Assembly (NCBI RefSeq): GCF_000760595.1 | Contig: NZ_BBNM01000012.1 | Coordinates: forward strand, 1 to 64,000 | From: Acinetobacter soli | GTDB taxonomy: Bacteria > Pseudomonadota > Gammaproteobacteria > Pseudomonadales > Moraxellaceae | Direction: 5' to 3' | DNA length: 64,000 bases | Made by a program: the position numbers and the translations under genes | The notes under the pieces: generated by a model | The model's input: only the letters and a program-made list of their open reading frames with translations | The model's database searches: none | What the model was told of the DNA's origin: nothing | In this document: positions 34,885-43,924 of the stretch, piece after piece | Position numbering within the stretch: position 1 is the stretch's first letter | Layout: each line of letters starts with the position of its first letter

Positions 34885-36318
34885 ATGACATTAGGATTAA
34901 CCGCATTAGAATTAGCGCGGATTCAATTTGCGTTCACAGTATCTTTTCACATTATATTTCCAGCAATTTCAATTGGTTTAGCAAGTTTTCTTGCTGTGCT
35001 TGAATGGCGCTGGTTGCGTACTCAAAACCCGGTTTATCAAGACTTATTTAAGTTTTGGGTTAAGATTTTTGCTGTCGCTTTTGGTATGGGTGTCGTCTCT
35101 GGCGTTGTGATGAGCTATCAGTTTGGAACCAACTGGAGCGAGTTTTCTCGCTTTGCCGGAGGTGTCACAGGCCCATTACTTAGCTATGAAGTATTAAGTG
35201 CATTTTTCCTTGAAGCCGGCTTTTTAGGGATTATGCTGTTTGGCTGGGGCCGTGTGGGCAAAAATGCACACTTCTTCGCAACCTTAATGGTGGCGATTGG
35301 CACCTGTATTTCCATGTTCTGGATTTTATCGTCCAACAGCTGGATGCAAACACCACAAGGCTATAGCATTGAAAATGGCATTATCGTGCCACAAGATTGG
35401 GTTGCGATTATCTTCAATCCATCTTTCCCTTACCGACTGGCTCACATGGCGATTGCCGCATTTATGGTGTCATCACTTTTGGTGGCAGCAACCGCAGCAT
35501 GGCATTTGCTCAAGGGGCGTCGTGATGCATTGGTCAAAAAGTCATTTTCCATGGCACTCTGGCTCATTTTGGTTTTGGCACCATTACAAGTATTTGTAGG
35601 TGATGCACATGGTCTCAATACTTTAGAGCATCAACCTGCAAAACTCGCTGCAATGGAAGGTCATTGGGAAACCAATCACGACCATGCCATGCCGTTGTAT
35701 CTGTTCGGGATTCCAGATATGCAAGAAGAGCGAACCAAATATGCGATCGCGATTCCGCATTTGGGTAGTTTAATTTTAACGCACTCGATGGACGGAACAG
35801 TTAAAGGCCTTAAAGACTTTGCTCCGGAAGATCGCCCAAACTCCACCATCGTGTTTTGGAGCTTTCGAATTATGGTCGGGCTTGGCATGTTGATGATACT
35901 GTTGGCGTTGGCAGGTCTATGGCTCAGACGTTCAGACCGGCTTTATGAAAACAAATGGTTTCAGCGTTTTGCTTTGGTGATGGGGCCATCTGGATTTATT
36001 GCCTTGCTTGCAGGCTGGTTTACCACCGAAGTTGGTCGTCAGCCTTGGGTCGTCTATGGCGTGATGCGCACTAAAGATGCAATCTCTCCTGTCTCTGCCG
36101 AACAAGTCGGTCTCACCTTGATCATTTTTGTACTGGTGTACTTTGTTGTCTTTGGAATCGGTATTTATTACATGCTGAAACTGATTAATAAAGGGCCACA
36201 ATTTATTCATAGCACGCCACAAGAAGCAGGCGGCGTTGGTCGGTTCAAAACCCCAATGCGACCGTTAAGTGCGGCTGATGAAGAGCTGGATGATCAAGAC
36301 AAAGGAGCAACATCATGA
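34885..36318 (+). CDS. cioA: Cyanide-insensitive ubiquinol oxidase subunit I (CioA/CydA)
   Basis: A 477-residue inner-membrane subunit of a bd-type quinol oxidase, which reduces oxygen without copper and without proton pumping. His22 (FTVSFHIIFPA) is the distal heme ligand. GREx-type and quinol-loop regions are seen: the Q loop (DAHGLNTLEHQPAKLAAMEGHWETN... ) is short, marking the CIO class rather than E. coli CydA. GAGGTG precedes the ATG. It overlaps cioB by ATGA. Confidence 0.94.
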   Translation: MTLGLTALELARIQFAFTVSFHIIFPAISIGLASFLAVLEWRWLRTQNPVYQDLFKFWVKIFAVAFGMGVVSGVVMSYQFGTNWSEFSRFAGGVTGPLLSYEVLSAFFLEAGFLGIMLFGWGRVGKNAHFFATLMVAIGTCISMFWILSSNSWMQTPQGYSIENGIIVPQDWVAIIFNPSFPYRLAHMAIAAFMVSSLLVAATAAWHLLKGRRDALVKKSFSMALWLILVLAPLQVFVGDAHGLNTLEHQPAKLAAMEGHWETNHDHAMPLYLFGIPDMQEERTKYAIAIPHLGSLILTHSMDGTVKGLKDFAPEDRPNSTIVFWSFRIMVGLGMLMILLALAGLWLRRSDRLYENKWFQRFALVMGPSGFIALLAGWFTTEVGRQPWVVYGVMRTKDAISPVSAEQVGLTLIIFVLVYFVVFGIGIYYMLKLINKGPQFIHSTPQEAGGVGRFKTPMRPLSAADEELDDQDKGATS

Positions 36319-37319
36319 TTGATTTATCTTTAATCTGGGTCGTGATTATTGCTGTTGGCGTGTTTATCTATGTGGTGCTAGACGGGTTCGACTTGGGAAT
36401 CGGAATTTTATTTCCATTTATTCAAGATCAGCAAGAACGCGACGTGATGATGAATACCGTGGCACCTGTTTGGGATGGTAATGAAACCTGGATGGTGCTT
36501 GGCGGTGCAGGCTTGTTTGCAGCGTTTCCAATTGTTTATTCTGCTGTTTTATCTGCGCTTTACTTACCTATTTTGCTGATGGTGGTTGCGCTGATCTTTC
36601 GTGGCGTAGCATTCGAGTTTCGCTTCAAGGCCAATCGTACCAAACATCTGTGGGACAAAGCATTTATTGGTGGCTCTGTTCTTTCGAGCTTTTTACAAGG
36701 CGTATTGCTGGGCGCTTATATCCAAGGCATACATGTTGTAGATGGTCGTTTTGCAGGTGGCGGTCTGGACTGGTTAACACCTTTTTCTCTTTTCACAGGT
36801 GTGGGCGTGGTTGTCCTTTACGCCGCGCTTGGGTGTGGCTGGTTGATCATGAAAACTGATCATCGTTTACAAGAAGATATGTTTAAGATTATGCCAAAGC
36901 TCATACTCGGATTGCTGTTTATTTTTGCGTGTGTGAGTTTGTATACACCTTTGTCTCAGCCACAAATCGCAGCGCGATGGTTTAGCTTACCTCAACTCTT
37001 GTATTTTAGTCCTGTTCCTATTTTGGTCTTGATATGTAGTGTGCTTGCACTTCGTGCATGTGCCAAGAAACAGGAATCGGCTCCCTTTTTATATATTCTG
37101 GCTCTGCTGTTCTTGGCCTATAGCGGATTTTTAATCAGTATTTTTCCGTATATAATTCCACCATCAGTGACCATTTGGGACGCTGCTGCTCCGGCAAATA
37201 GTCAATTGTTTGCCTTAATTGGTGCACTGATTTTGATTCCGATCATTATCACCTACACCATCATGGCGTACTGGGTTTTTCGAGACAAAGTACGCGTAGG
37301 TGATGAAGGGTATCACTAG
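36315..37319 (+). CDS. cioB: Cyanide-insensitive ubiquinol oxidase subunit II (CioB/CydB)
   Basis: A 334-residue membrane subunit with eight or nine helices, beginning MIDLSLIWVVIIAVGVFIYVVLDGFDLGIGILFPF, the conserved CydB start, and containing VAPVWDGNETWMVLGGAGLFAAFPIVYS. It stabilises subunit I. Its ATG overlaps the cioA stop, indicating coupling, and a 35-residue DUF2474 gene follows 12 bp later. Confidence 0.95.
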   Translation: MIDLSLIWVVIIAVGVFIYVVLDGFDLGIGILFPFIQDQQERDVMMNTVAPVWDGNETWMVLGGAGLFAAFPIVYSAVLSALYLPILLMVVALIFRGVAFEFRFKANRTKHLWDKAFIGGSVLSSFLQGVLLGAYIQGIHVVDGRFAGGGLDWLTPFSLFTGVGVVVLYAALGCGWLIMKTDHRLQEDMFKIMPKLILGLLFIFACVSLYTPLSQPQIAARWFSLPQLLYFSPVPILVLICSVLALRACAKKQESAPFLYILALLFLAYSGFLISIFPYIIPPSVTIWDAAAPANSQLFALIGALILIPIIITYTIMAYWVFRDKVRVGDEGYH

Positions 37320-37331
37320 GAGCGAATAAGT

Positions 37332-37439
37332 ATGAAATTATCGAAATTTCAATGGTTCGTGGTTTTATGGCTGGGCGGATTCTTTGGGTTATTGCTGATT
37401 GCAATGGCCTTTCGACTCTTATTACAGCTCGCCTATTAA
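37332..37439 (+). CDS. DUF2474 small subunit of the bd-type oxidase, 35 residues
   Basis: The ATG at 37332 to TAA at 37437 encodes MKLSKFQWFVVLWLGGFFGL followed by LLIAMAFRLLLQLAY: one membrane helix with a short positive N-terminus. DUF2474 proteins sit right after cydB/cioB in many proteobacteria and are analogues of CydX, the single-helix accessory subunit. Twelve bases after cioB and AATAAG upstream suit cotranslation. Function inferred from position and form. Confidence 0.85.
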   Translation: MKLSKFQWFVVLWLGGFFGLLLIAMAFRLLLQLAY

Positions 37440-37457
37440 TAAGAAAGGATGCTTAAC

Positions 37458-37715
37458 GTGAATACTATGCAATATGGATCGCAACAGACACAGTCGATGT
37501 TGCTGCACATGGATAACCACTTTTTGGGGCAGGAAATTATTCAGGTTCGTAAGAAAATGAATATTTCTCAGACCCAACTGGCCACGATGCTGGGTATTTC
37601 AGTCAGAACGCTTGAAAGCTGGGAACGCGGGGTAAGACATCCCTCTAGTTCAGCCAAAGCATTAATTCGCTTGCTGATTAAATCTCCACATTTTGTGCTT
37701 AAAAATTTGGCCTAA
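37458..37715 (+). CDS. XRE family helix-turn-helix regulator
   Basis: About 85 residues. QEIIQVRKKMNISQTQLATMLGISVRTLESWERGVRHPSSSAKALIRLL is a full HTH of the NadS/HigA antitoxin-like kind. The frame opens at an ATG (37449), but AAAGGA (37443-37448) abuts it; the GTG at 37458, 9 bases away, is more likely the start. There is no toxin gene beside it. As the last member of the cio group it may regulate the oxidase genes. Confidence 0.75.
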   Translation: MNTMQYGSQQTQSMLLHMDNHFLGQEIIQVRKKMNISQTQLATMLGISVRTLESWERGVRHPSSSAKALIRLLIKSPHFVLKNLA

Positions 37716-37727
37716 CCTATTTAATCT

Positions 37728-37750
37728 AGGTCATGTTGATGACATGGCCT
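37728..37750. terminator. Hairpin between convergent XRE and MarR genes
   Basis: AGG-T-CATGT, loop TGATG, ACATG-G-CCT. No strong T-run, but the location between two 3' ends fits a bidirectional terminator. Confidence 0.5.
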
Positions 37751-37761
37751 CGTTACTTCGT

Positions 37762-38232
37762 CTAGATCAAATTTTTTTTGATCGCTCTTAAAGACTCGTT
37801 CAGCCGCTTAATGTCTGAAGGTTTTAATCCTGAAAAACTGTCATTAAAGAGCAATGAGGTAATTTCATTTATTTTAATCACCATTTCATGCCCCGACTCG
37901 GTCAACGTCACTCGGGTAACCCGATTATCAAGTTTGCATAAAGACGTTTCTACATAGCCTTCATCTTTTAAACGATAAATAATTTTGGTTGCCGTTGGAA
38001 TTTTGATAAGTGCCATATCCGCCAGTTCCGAAATACTGGCATCGGGACGCGTTGAAGCAGCAAGCAAGATTCTACGGCGTGAATTGTCTAAACCATATTT
38101 TTTTAATGAATTGTCGATCTTATTGATATAAAGCGCGTGAACTTGTGAAATAAGATAGTACGGAAACTCTTCTAAATCAAATTCATCATGAACAGGAAAA
38201 TATTTGGCATATTTATTGGTCATATAAGTCAA
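37762..38232 (-). CDS. MarR family transcriptional regulator
   Basis: A 156-residue winged-helix regulator: YYLISQVHALYINKIDNSLKKYGLDNSRRRILLAASTRPDASISELADMALIKIPTATKIIYRLKDEGYVETSLCKLDNRVTRVTLTESGHEM is a complete MarR fold with the wing at NRVTRV. It heads the aldolase-to-OprD cluster spatially, although the aldolase gene points the same way and lies upstream of it. Aromatic acids are frequent MarR ligands, so control of this cluster or of the iac operon is plausible; iac regulators in relatives (IacR) are also MarR proteins. Confidence 0.85.
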   Translation of the reverse strand: MTYMTNKYAKYFPVHDEFDLEEFPYYLISQVHALYINKIDNSLKKYGLDNSRRRILLAASTRPDASISELADMALIKIPTATKIIYRLKDEGYVETSLCKLDNRVTRVTLTESGHEMVIKINEITSLLFNDSFSGLKPSDIKRLNESLRAIKKNLI

Positions 38233-38410
38233 GCTTCTTAAAAGTGAATGGATTTAAATTAGCATATATTTTAGCTTAAGCATTCAAATTATTTTATTTT
38301 TAAAGTAAATTTTTTATTAAAATCATGTTTTTAATTATATAAAAGCAATCCGATATAGTTAATAAGTGTCATAATTTTTTTAAATCAAAATGTATAAAGT
38401 TTTTGTAAAT

Positions 38411-38433
38411 GGACCACTCTAGATGAGCAGTCC
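38411..38433 (-). terminator. Imperfect hairpin after the class II aldolase gene
   Basis: GGACCACTC and GAGCAGTCC pair with two mismatches around TAGAT, 18 bp past the stop. The 38233-38410 spacer is AT-rich and shows nothing else. Confidence 0.4.
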
Positions 38434-38450
38434 TGTTTCAATGTTCTAGC

Positions 38451-39200
38451 CTAATGACGACTTGCATTCATTTTTCGAACCATCGCATCAAAAAATTTGT
38501 TGGCAAATCCACTTTCCCGAATCAGCATGGCCGTCAGATCTGTACATTTTTGTTTAACATCATGATTTAAAGGCATGTCTTCTCCTGCCATCGCATCTGC
38601 CTGACACTGTACTTCGGCAGCACGCTGTACGGTCCAAAGTAAAAAGAAGGCTTTTTCGATACTGCTCTCGCCCACAGCAATGCCGTGATTACGCAGAACT
38701 AAAATATGATGGTCTGCCAAGCTTTCAATCATGCGTGATTTTTCATCTTCAAACAGCGTGATTCCCTCAAAAGTATGATATCCAACTCGACCATAGAGCT
38801 GTGCGCCATAGAAACTATCATGTTTGAAGCCGTGCTTTTTTTGCACCACGGCGCTGATGGGTGTGGTATGAGTATGAATGACACAGCGGATATCATCTCT
38901 TGCACCATGCACTGCACTGTGTAACGCAAAACCAGCCGGATTGGCATCATACTCAGATGGTTCAACTTTGTTTCCATCCAAATCTACTTTAAGTAGGTTT
39001 TCAGGCGTGATTTCAGTGTAATTTAAACCAAACGGATTCACCAAATAGTGGTGTTCCTTGCCAGGTAATCGCGCAGAAATGTGGTTGAAAATCGTTTCTG
39101 TCCAGCCAAAATGATCAACCAAATGGTAGCACTGTGTCAGTTTGGTTCGAAGCGCCCATTCTTCTTGTGAGCACTGTGGTGGGGCAATTGCACTGTTCAT
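38451..39200 (-). CDS. Class II aldolase/adducin family protein
   Basis: A 249-residue cytosolic metal enzyme. His109 and His111 (CVIHTHTTPISAV) and the His in VLRNHGIAVG are the zinc or iron ligands. In fuculose-1-phosphate aldolase a catalytic Glu precedes the helix His by four residues; here that position is Gly90 (NPAGFALHSAVHG), as in adducin-like members that act as decarboxylases or have unknown roles. The start is the ATG followed by NSAIAPPQ. It lies 14 bp after the reductase gene, last in the minus-strand ABC cluster; the substrate is unknown. Confidence 0.85.
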   Translation of the reverse strand: MNSAIAPPQCSQEEWALRTKLTQCYHLVDHFGWTETIFNHISARLPGKEHHYLVNPFGLNYTEITPENLLKVDLDGNKVEPSEYDANPAGFALHSAVHGARDDIRCVIHTHTTPISAVVQKKHGFKHDSFYGAQLYGRVGYHTFEGITLFEDEKSRMIESLADHHILVLRNHGIAVGESSIEKAFFLLWTVQRAAEVQCQADAMAGEDMPLNHDVKQKCTDLTAMLIRESGFANKFFDAMVRKMNASRH

Positions 39201-39214
39201 TCTGATATCCTGTT

Positions 39215-40207
39215 TTAAATTTTTCGAGACTGTTCACTGAGATATTGGGTCAGATCGCAAATATGTCGGGTCATTGGCATTGGACAATCGTAGTGTTCTG
39301 CTAACTCAATCACGGCATCTGCTATGCCTTTTAGTTCGAGTGGCTGTTTTTTTTGATAGTCATACCACATGGATGTACGGGTATCGCCCATTTCAGAGCC
39401 CAGCTTTAAAAAGGTATCTGGGTCGATCGAGACGCGTGCGCCATAGCTTGCTGCCACCTGACGGACTTCACGCGTGATTTCTCGGGTGATGCTCTGTAGG
39501 TAAGGATGTGAGTAAATATCTTTAAGCGTTGCACCGGTAATCACAGACATTGGATTTGAACTTAAGTTGGCGATGACTTTGGTCCAGATTTGATCGCGAA
39601 TGGTTTCTGAAATACGCACCTCAATGCCACTGTCTGTAAAAATATTCTGCAACGCGGTAATACGAGGTGTGACTTGATGAGAAGGCTCACCCAAAATAAG
39701 CAGATACGGATTTTTTGATTCAACCCGACCATGACTTTTTAAGGTGGCTGTAATAAATACTACAGCACCGATCAAATGAGATAATGGAAAATGCTGTATT
39801 AGGCGTTGATCGGCATCGAGGCATTTAATTGGCTTGATTTGGTCTTGTGTCGTGTTTTGATAGAAATACCAAAATGGAATTCCATTGATGAGCGGAATCA
39901 CCAAAGTTTGTTCATGCAAAATAGACTGAATATCTTCATACACATGAATTAAGGCATCGGATTTGGTGGCAATAAAAATCACGTCTTGTGGTTCAAGCGC
40001 AGATGCATGACTCACCACACGATCAGGAATAATGTGGTGTTCACCAGTGAGATCTTGCAGATAAATTCCCTGCTCAGACAGTACCTGATAATTTTCTCCT
40101 CGTGCAATTATCGAAACCGATGTGCATCCTGCAAGTTTTAATCTGGCTGCCATGGTACATCCGATTGCACCAGCACCCAGAATGGTAATTTTAGCTGACT
40201 GATTCAT
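39215..40207 (-). CDS. Ketopantoate reductase (ApbA/PanE) family oxidoreductase
   Basis: A 330-residue NADP-dependent dehydrogenase. Near the N-terminus ITILGAGAIGCTMAARLKLAG is the Rossmann fold. The C-terminal helical domain includes IWTKVIANLSSNPMSVITGATL, with the family's Lys and Asn, and GDTRTSMWYDYQKKQPLEL, with the Ser that binds pantoate. The frame extends to 40261, overlapping livF; AGAGGG before the ATG at 40207 decides the shorter start. True PanE is usually not in such clusters, so it probably reduces another 2-keto or 3-keto acid linked to the imported substrate. Confidence 0.85.
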   Translation of the reverse strand: MNQSAKITILGAGAIGCTMAARLKLAGCTSVSIIARGENYQVLSEQGIYLQDLTGEHHIIPDRVVSHASALEPQDVIFIATKSDALIHVYEDIQSILHEQTLVIPLINGIPFWYFYQNTTQDQIKPIKCLDADQRLIQHFPLSHLIGAVVFITATLKSHGRVESKNPYLLILGEPSHQVTPRITALQNIFTDSGIEVRISETIRDQIWTKVIANLSSNPMSVITGATLKDIYSHPYLQSITREITREVRQVAASYGARVSIDPDTFLKLGSEMGDTRTSMWYDYQKKQPLELKGIADAVIELAEHYDCPMPMTRHICDLTQYLSEQSRKI

Positions 40208-40220
40208 ACGTGCCCTCTTT

Positions 40221-40994
40221 TTAAATAGCCAATACATCTTGGTGTTTACTGTTGATTCCAAGATAACTTTCTATAATTCTAGGATCTTCGACCAGATCTG
40301 AACCCCGACCTTCTATAGCTAACTCGCCCATTTCAAGCACATAGGCGTAGTCGGCGAGCTTAAGTGCTGCGCGTGCATTTTGTTCAACCAGTAAAATCGA
40401 AACCCCTTGAGTCCGGAGTTGATCAATGATCTTAAAAATTTCACGGGTAATCAGCGGTGCTAGCCCTAAACTTGGTTCATCTAGCATCAATAGTTTAGGT
40501 TTTGCCATGAGTGCTCGGCCCACTGCCAGCATTTGGCGCTCTCCACCAGAAAGCGTACCAGCCTCTTGTTTACGGCGCTCATGTAAGCGTGGAAATAACC
40601 CATAGACTTCATCTAAAGTCTGTTTGAGTGTCCGGTCTCCGTGTTTATAACGCTGGAAACCACCAAGCATTAAATTATCTTCAATCGACATCGACGCAAA
40701 TAACTCACGTTTTTCAGGTACCAACCCTAACCCACGCACCACCATGCGTTCAATTTCAGGGCATTGTCCTATTTCACCATCGAACTCAATATCTCCTTTC
40801 GAGCCCAGAACCCCCATAATCGCAGATAGCAACGTAGTTTTTCCGGCGCCGTTTGGGCCAACCACTGAAACAATCTGCCCCTGATTCACCCGCATATTAA
40901 AATTGGTCAGTGCATCGACCTTACCATAAGCGACACTTAAATTTTTCACTTCCAGTAAAGCGTTGCCGGATGTATTGTTGTGGATGTCTTTCAT
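40221..40994 (-). CDS. livF: Branched-chain-type ABC transporter ATP-binding protein (LivF)
   Basis: A 257-residue ATPase: Walker [17 protein letters not shown], signature LSGGERQMLAVGRAL, Walker B LLMLDEPSLGLAPLI. The GLAPLI sequence after Walker B is LivF-like. Its ATG overlaps the stop of livMG (ATGA), so the two are coupled. It energises the adjacent hydrophobic-acid type (HAAT) importer. Confidence 0.92.
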   Translation of the reverse strand: MKDIHNNTSGNALLEVKNLSVAYGKVDALTNFNMRVNQGQIVSVVGPNGAGKTTLLSAIMGVLGSKGDIEFDGEIGQCPEIERMVVRGLGLVPEKRELFASMSIEDNLMLGGFQRYKHGDRTLKQTLDEVYGLFPRLHERRKQEAGTLSGGERQMLAVGRALMAKPKLLMLDEPSLGLAPLITREIFKIIDQLRTQGVSILLVEQNARAALKLADYAYVLEMGELAIEGRGSDLVEDPRIIESYLGINSKHQDVLAI

Positions 40995-42793
40995 GCAGCA
41001 CCTCCCAAATAAGCCTCAAGCACCGCTTGATCATTTTGAATATCGTGAGGTAAGCCCTCGGCAATTTTCTGTCCAAACTCCATCACCACCACTCGATCGA
41101 CCAGATTCATCACAAAATCCATATCATGCTCAACCAGTAAAATCGCCATACCTTCCGATTTAAGCTTAATGAGAAGCTCGGCTAATGCCTGTTTTTCTTT
41201 CAAACGTAAGCCTGCTGCTGGCTCATCGAGAAGCAATAAACACGGATGAGCGCACAAGGCACGTGCAATTTCTAAAATACGTTGTTGCCCCAAAGCCAAT
41301 GCACCCGCTTCGGTATATAGGTATTCTCCCAAACCTACTCGCTCAAGCTGTTGCTTAGCTTCATTTAACAAAATATTTTCTTCTTCACGATCTAGACGAA
41401 ACATGGAAGCAAAAACACCTCGTTGCCCACGTAAATGCGCACCAATCACTACATTTTCGAGCACTGTCATTTCTGGCAAAATCTTTACGTGCTGAAAAGT
41501 TCGGCTTAAACCTAATTTGGCAATTTCACGAGATGGAATTCCATTGATACGCTGTCCAAGAAATATTACATCGCCACTGGTCGGCGTATCGACACCTGAC
41601 AACTGATTAAACATAGTGCTTTTTCCAGCACCATTTGGTCCAATCAAGGCCAAAATCTCTCCCGCACGAATATTCAGATTCATTTGGTTATTGGCAATCA
41701 ATCCACCAAATGCCTTTGTGACATCTAAAGCCTGCAAGATTTCGGTACCATGCGCAGGCAGTGTCGGTTTTGCCAAGGTATGAGATGTTGGAGTTAACGA
41801 CAAATGTGAACCTTTTAACTGATAACGGGTAGGTAAAAGTTTCAGAAGTAGTGACCACAATCCCGCCGGTGATTTTTGCATTAGCACCACAATCATGAGG
41901 CCAAACACAATGGTTTCATAATTACCTTCACCACCAAATATCATGGGTAACACATCCTGCAACCATTGACGCATCATAGTGAAAATACCCGCACCCACCA
42001 CTGCGCCCCAAATACTGCCTACCCCACCAAGTAACGCCATAAAGAGGTAATCAATCCCCATCTGAAGACCAAATGGCGTCGGATTAATAAAGGATTGGTT
42101 GTGCGCGTAAAGCCAGCCTGCGATCGATGCAAATACCGATGACGTTACAAATACGATCATTTTCGAGCGAAAAGTATTGACTCCCATCGACTCCGCCATG
42201 ATTTGTCCACCTTTTAACGCACGGATCGCACGACCTTCTCGGGAGTTAAGCAAATTTCGAGTCAGAATCATGGCAATCAATAAGATGAGCCAGATCAGAT
42301 AAAACATCTTGTTGTTGGTATCTAAGGCATATCCAGCAATTTCAATACTAGGAATATTGGCAATGCCTGAATGCCCGCCCAATGTTGGAATAGTTGAAAA
42401 GAAGTAGTACAGCGAAATACCCCAAGCAATTGTACCCAGTGGCAAATAATGACCCGAAAGTTTAAGCGTGAGCCCGCCAACTAATAGTGCAGAAAAGATG
42501 GTGATGATCAATCCAAGGAATAATCCCACCCATGGCCCACCGCCTGTCCATGCCAGAAATGTTGGCAATTGTTCGGTTACGCTCAGATAAGCTGTGGTAT
42601 AAGCCCCGATTCCGACCAATGCAGCCTGCCCAAAGCTGGTCATTCCGCCCACACCTGTGAGTAAAACCAACCCCAGCACCACCAAAGCATTCATACCAAT
42701 ATAGTTAAGTAGCGTCACTTGATAAGTGGGTAACAGCAGTGGACTTAGTGCAACCAGCAACACTACAACCGCCAAGATAGCATTTGATTTCAT
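40991..42793 (-). CDS. Fused LivM permease and LivG ATP-binding protein
   Basis: A 600-residue fusion. The first 300 residues are a LivM permease ([41 protein letters not shown]... [24 protein letters not shown]). After a linker near residues 310-350 comes a LivG ATPase with [35 protein letters not shown] (variant of LSGGQ) and [23 protein letters not shown]. The start at 42793 overlaps the livH stop by ATGA; a longer frame to 42835 is rejected. The fusion is known in several HAAT importers. Confidence 0.93.
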   Translation of the reverse strand: MKSNAILAVVVLLVALSPLLLPTYQVTLLNYIGMNALVVLGLVLLTGVGGMTSFGQAALVGIGAYTTAYLSVTEQLPTFLAWTGGGPWVGLFLGLIITIFSALLVGGLTLKLSGHYLPLGTIAWGISLYYFFSTIPTLGGHSGIANIPSIEIAGYALDTNNKMFYLIWLILLIAMILTRNLLNSREGRAIRALKGGQIMAESMGVNTFRSKMIVFVTSSVFASIAGWLYAHNQSFINPTPFGLQMGIDYLFMALLGGVGSIWGAVVGAGIFTMMRQWLQDVLPMIFGGEGNYETIVFGLMIVVLMQKSPAGLWSLLLKLLPTRYQLKGSHLSLTPTSHTLAKPTLPAHGTEILQALDVTKAFGGLIANNQMNLNIRAGEILALIGPNGAGKSTMFNQLSGVDTPTSGDVIFLGQRINGIPSREIAKLGLSRTFQHVKILPEMTVLENVVIGAHLRGQRGVFASMFRLDREEENILLNEAKQQLERVGLGEYLYTEAGALALGQQRILEIARALCAHPCLLLLDEPAAGLRLKEKQALAELLIKLKSEGMAILLVEHDMDFVMNLVDRVVVMEFGQKIAEGLPHDIQNDQAVLEAYLGGAA

Positions 42794-43827
42794 TCGCTTT
42801 CCTCCTCTATTTGACGAGAAGTTAATGATTTCCATAACAAAAATGGAATAATCAGGGTAAAGACAATAATTTCCTTATAGTCACTGGCCCAAAACATAGC
42901 AAAAGCTTCAATAATCCCCACTGCGACTGCACCAAGTGCGGCCACTGGAAAGCTCACCAAACCACCAATAATTGCGCCTACAAAGCCTTTTAAGCTGATT
43001 ACGAAACCAGAGTCGTAATATAAGGTCGTGATGGGTGCAATCAAAATACCCGAAAGTGCACCAATAAATGCAGCCAGACTAAAGGTCAGTTTTCCCGCAA
43101 AAACAGGAGAAATTCCCATTAATTGTGCCCCCATTCGGTTGACAGCAGTTGCATGTAAAGCTTTGCCATATAATGTTTTTTCGAAGAAATACCACAGTGC
43201 AACAATCATGATGAGGAAAGCTGCTACAATAAACAGGGTCTGACTATTTACTGCTAAAGCACCCACTTCAAAAATTGCTTCACTAAAGGGTTTGGTTTGT
43301 GCGCCATCTGGCCCAAAAATAAGTAACCCAACACCGACCATTGCCACATGTACCGCAATTGAAACAATCAATAGCACCAAGGGCTTTGCTGCTACCAATG
43401 GCTGAAAAAAAGTTCGATACATTTGCGGACCTAGCGGTGTGATCACGGCTAATGCAAAAATTATTTGTAAGCCGAGCGGCATATTCATCAGCGGTAAGGT
43501 ATACATCGCAATAACCAATGCTGCGATATAGATCGCCCACACAATCGCTGCCTGAATGTTAAATTTGGTTTGATGTTTAAAATATGCGTACAGGTCTAAA
43601 ATAATATTGGTGAAGTAAAAAGCCACCAGTAACCAGACCACCACACTGGGTGTTCCTGCCTGAATGGCAGCTAAGGTCAGCGCACCATAGACAGTGAATT
43701 CGCCCAAAGGAATGAGCAAGATGCGTGTCACGGTAAATACAAGCAGAATACATAACGCCAATAAGGCATAAATTGCCCCACTGGTAATGCCATCTTGCCC
43801 TAAAATCAAAGCAATATTCATATCCAT
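42790..43827 (-). CDS. livH: Branched-chain-type ABC transporter permease (LivH)
   Basis: A 345-residue permease starting [50 protein letters not shown], with the conserved late loop [50 protein letters not shown]. It is longer than LivH (about 308) owing to extra helices near residues 60-130. It pairs with the LivM half of the fusion. Confidence 0.9.
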   Translation of the reverse strand: MDMNIALILGQDGITSGAIYALLALCILLVFTVTRILLIPLGEFTVYGALTLAAIQAGTPSVVVWLLVAFYFTNIILDLYAYFKHQTKFNIQAAIVWAIYIAALVIAMYTLPLMNMPLGLQIIFALAVITPLGPQMYRTFFQPLVAAKPLVLLIVSIAVHVAMVGVGLLIFGPDGAQTKPFSEAIFEVGALAVNSQTLFIVAAFLIMIVALWYFFEKTLYGKALHATAVNRMGAQLMGISPVFAGKLTFSLAAFIGALSGILIAPITTLYYDSGFVISLKGFVGAIIGGLVSFPVAALGAVAVGIIEAFAMFWASDYKEIIVFTLIIPFLLWKSLTSRQIEEESE

Positions 43828-43865
43828 AATGGTCTATCCTTACTATGTAGGTCGTGATCACCTCA

Positions 43866-43888
43866 CAGGAAAATTGATGACTTTCCTG
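43866..43888. promoter_or_regulatory. Intercistronic hairpin between livK and livH
   Basis: CAGGAAA (43866-43872) and TTTCCTG (43882-43888) form a 7-bp stem with a 9-base loop, in the same position as the urtA-urtB hairpin. Confidence 0.45.
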
Positions 43889-43924
43889 ACATAGCAATTT
43901 TTTGATTTTTTCTGAATAGGATTA

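Noticed and set aside
37458..37715. Toxin-antitoxin pair
   Set aside because: The XRE protein is antitoxin-like, but the neighbours are an oxidase subunit and a convergent marR; no toxin gene exists on either side.
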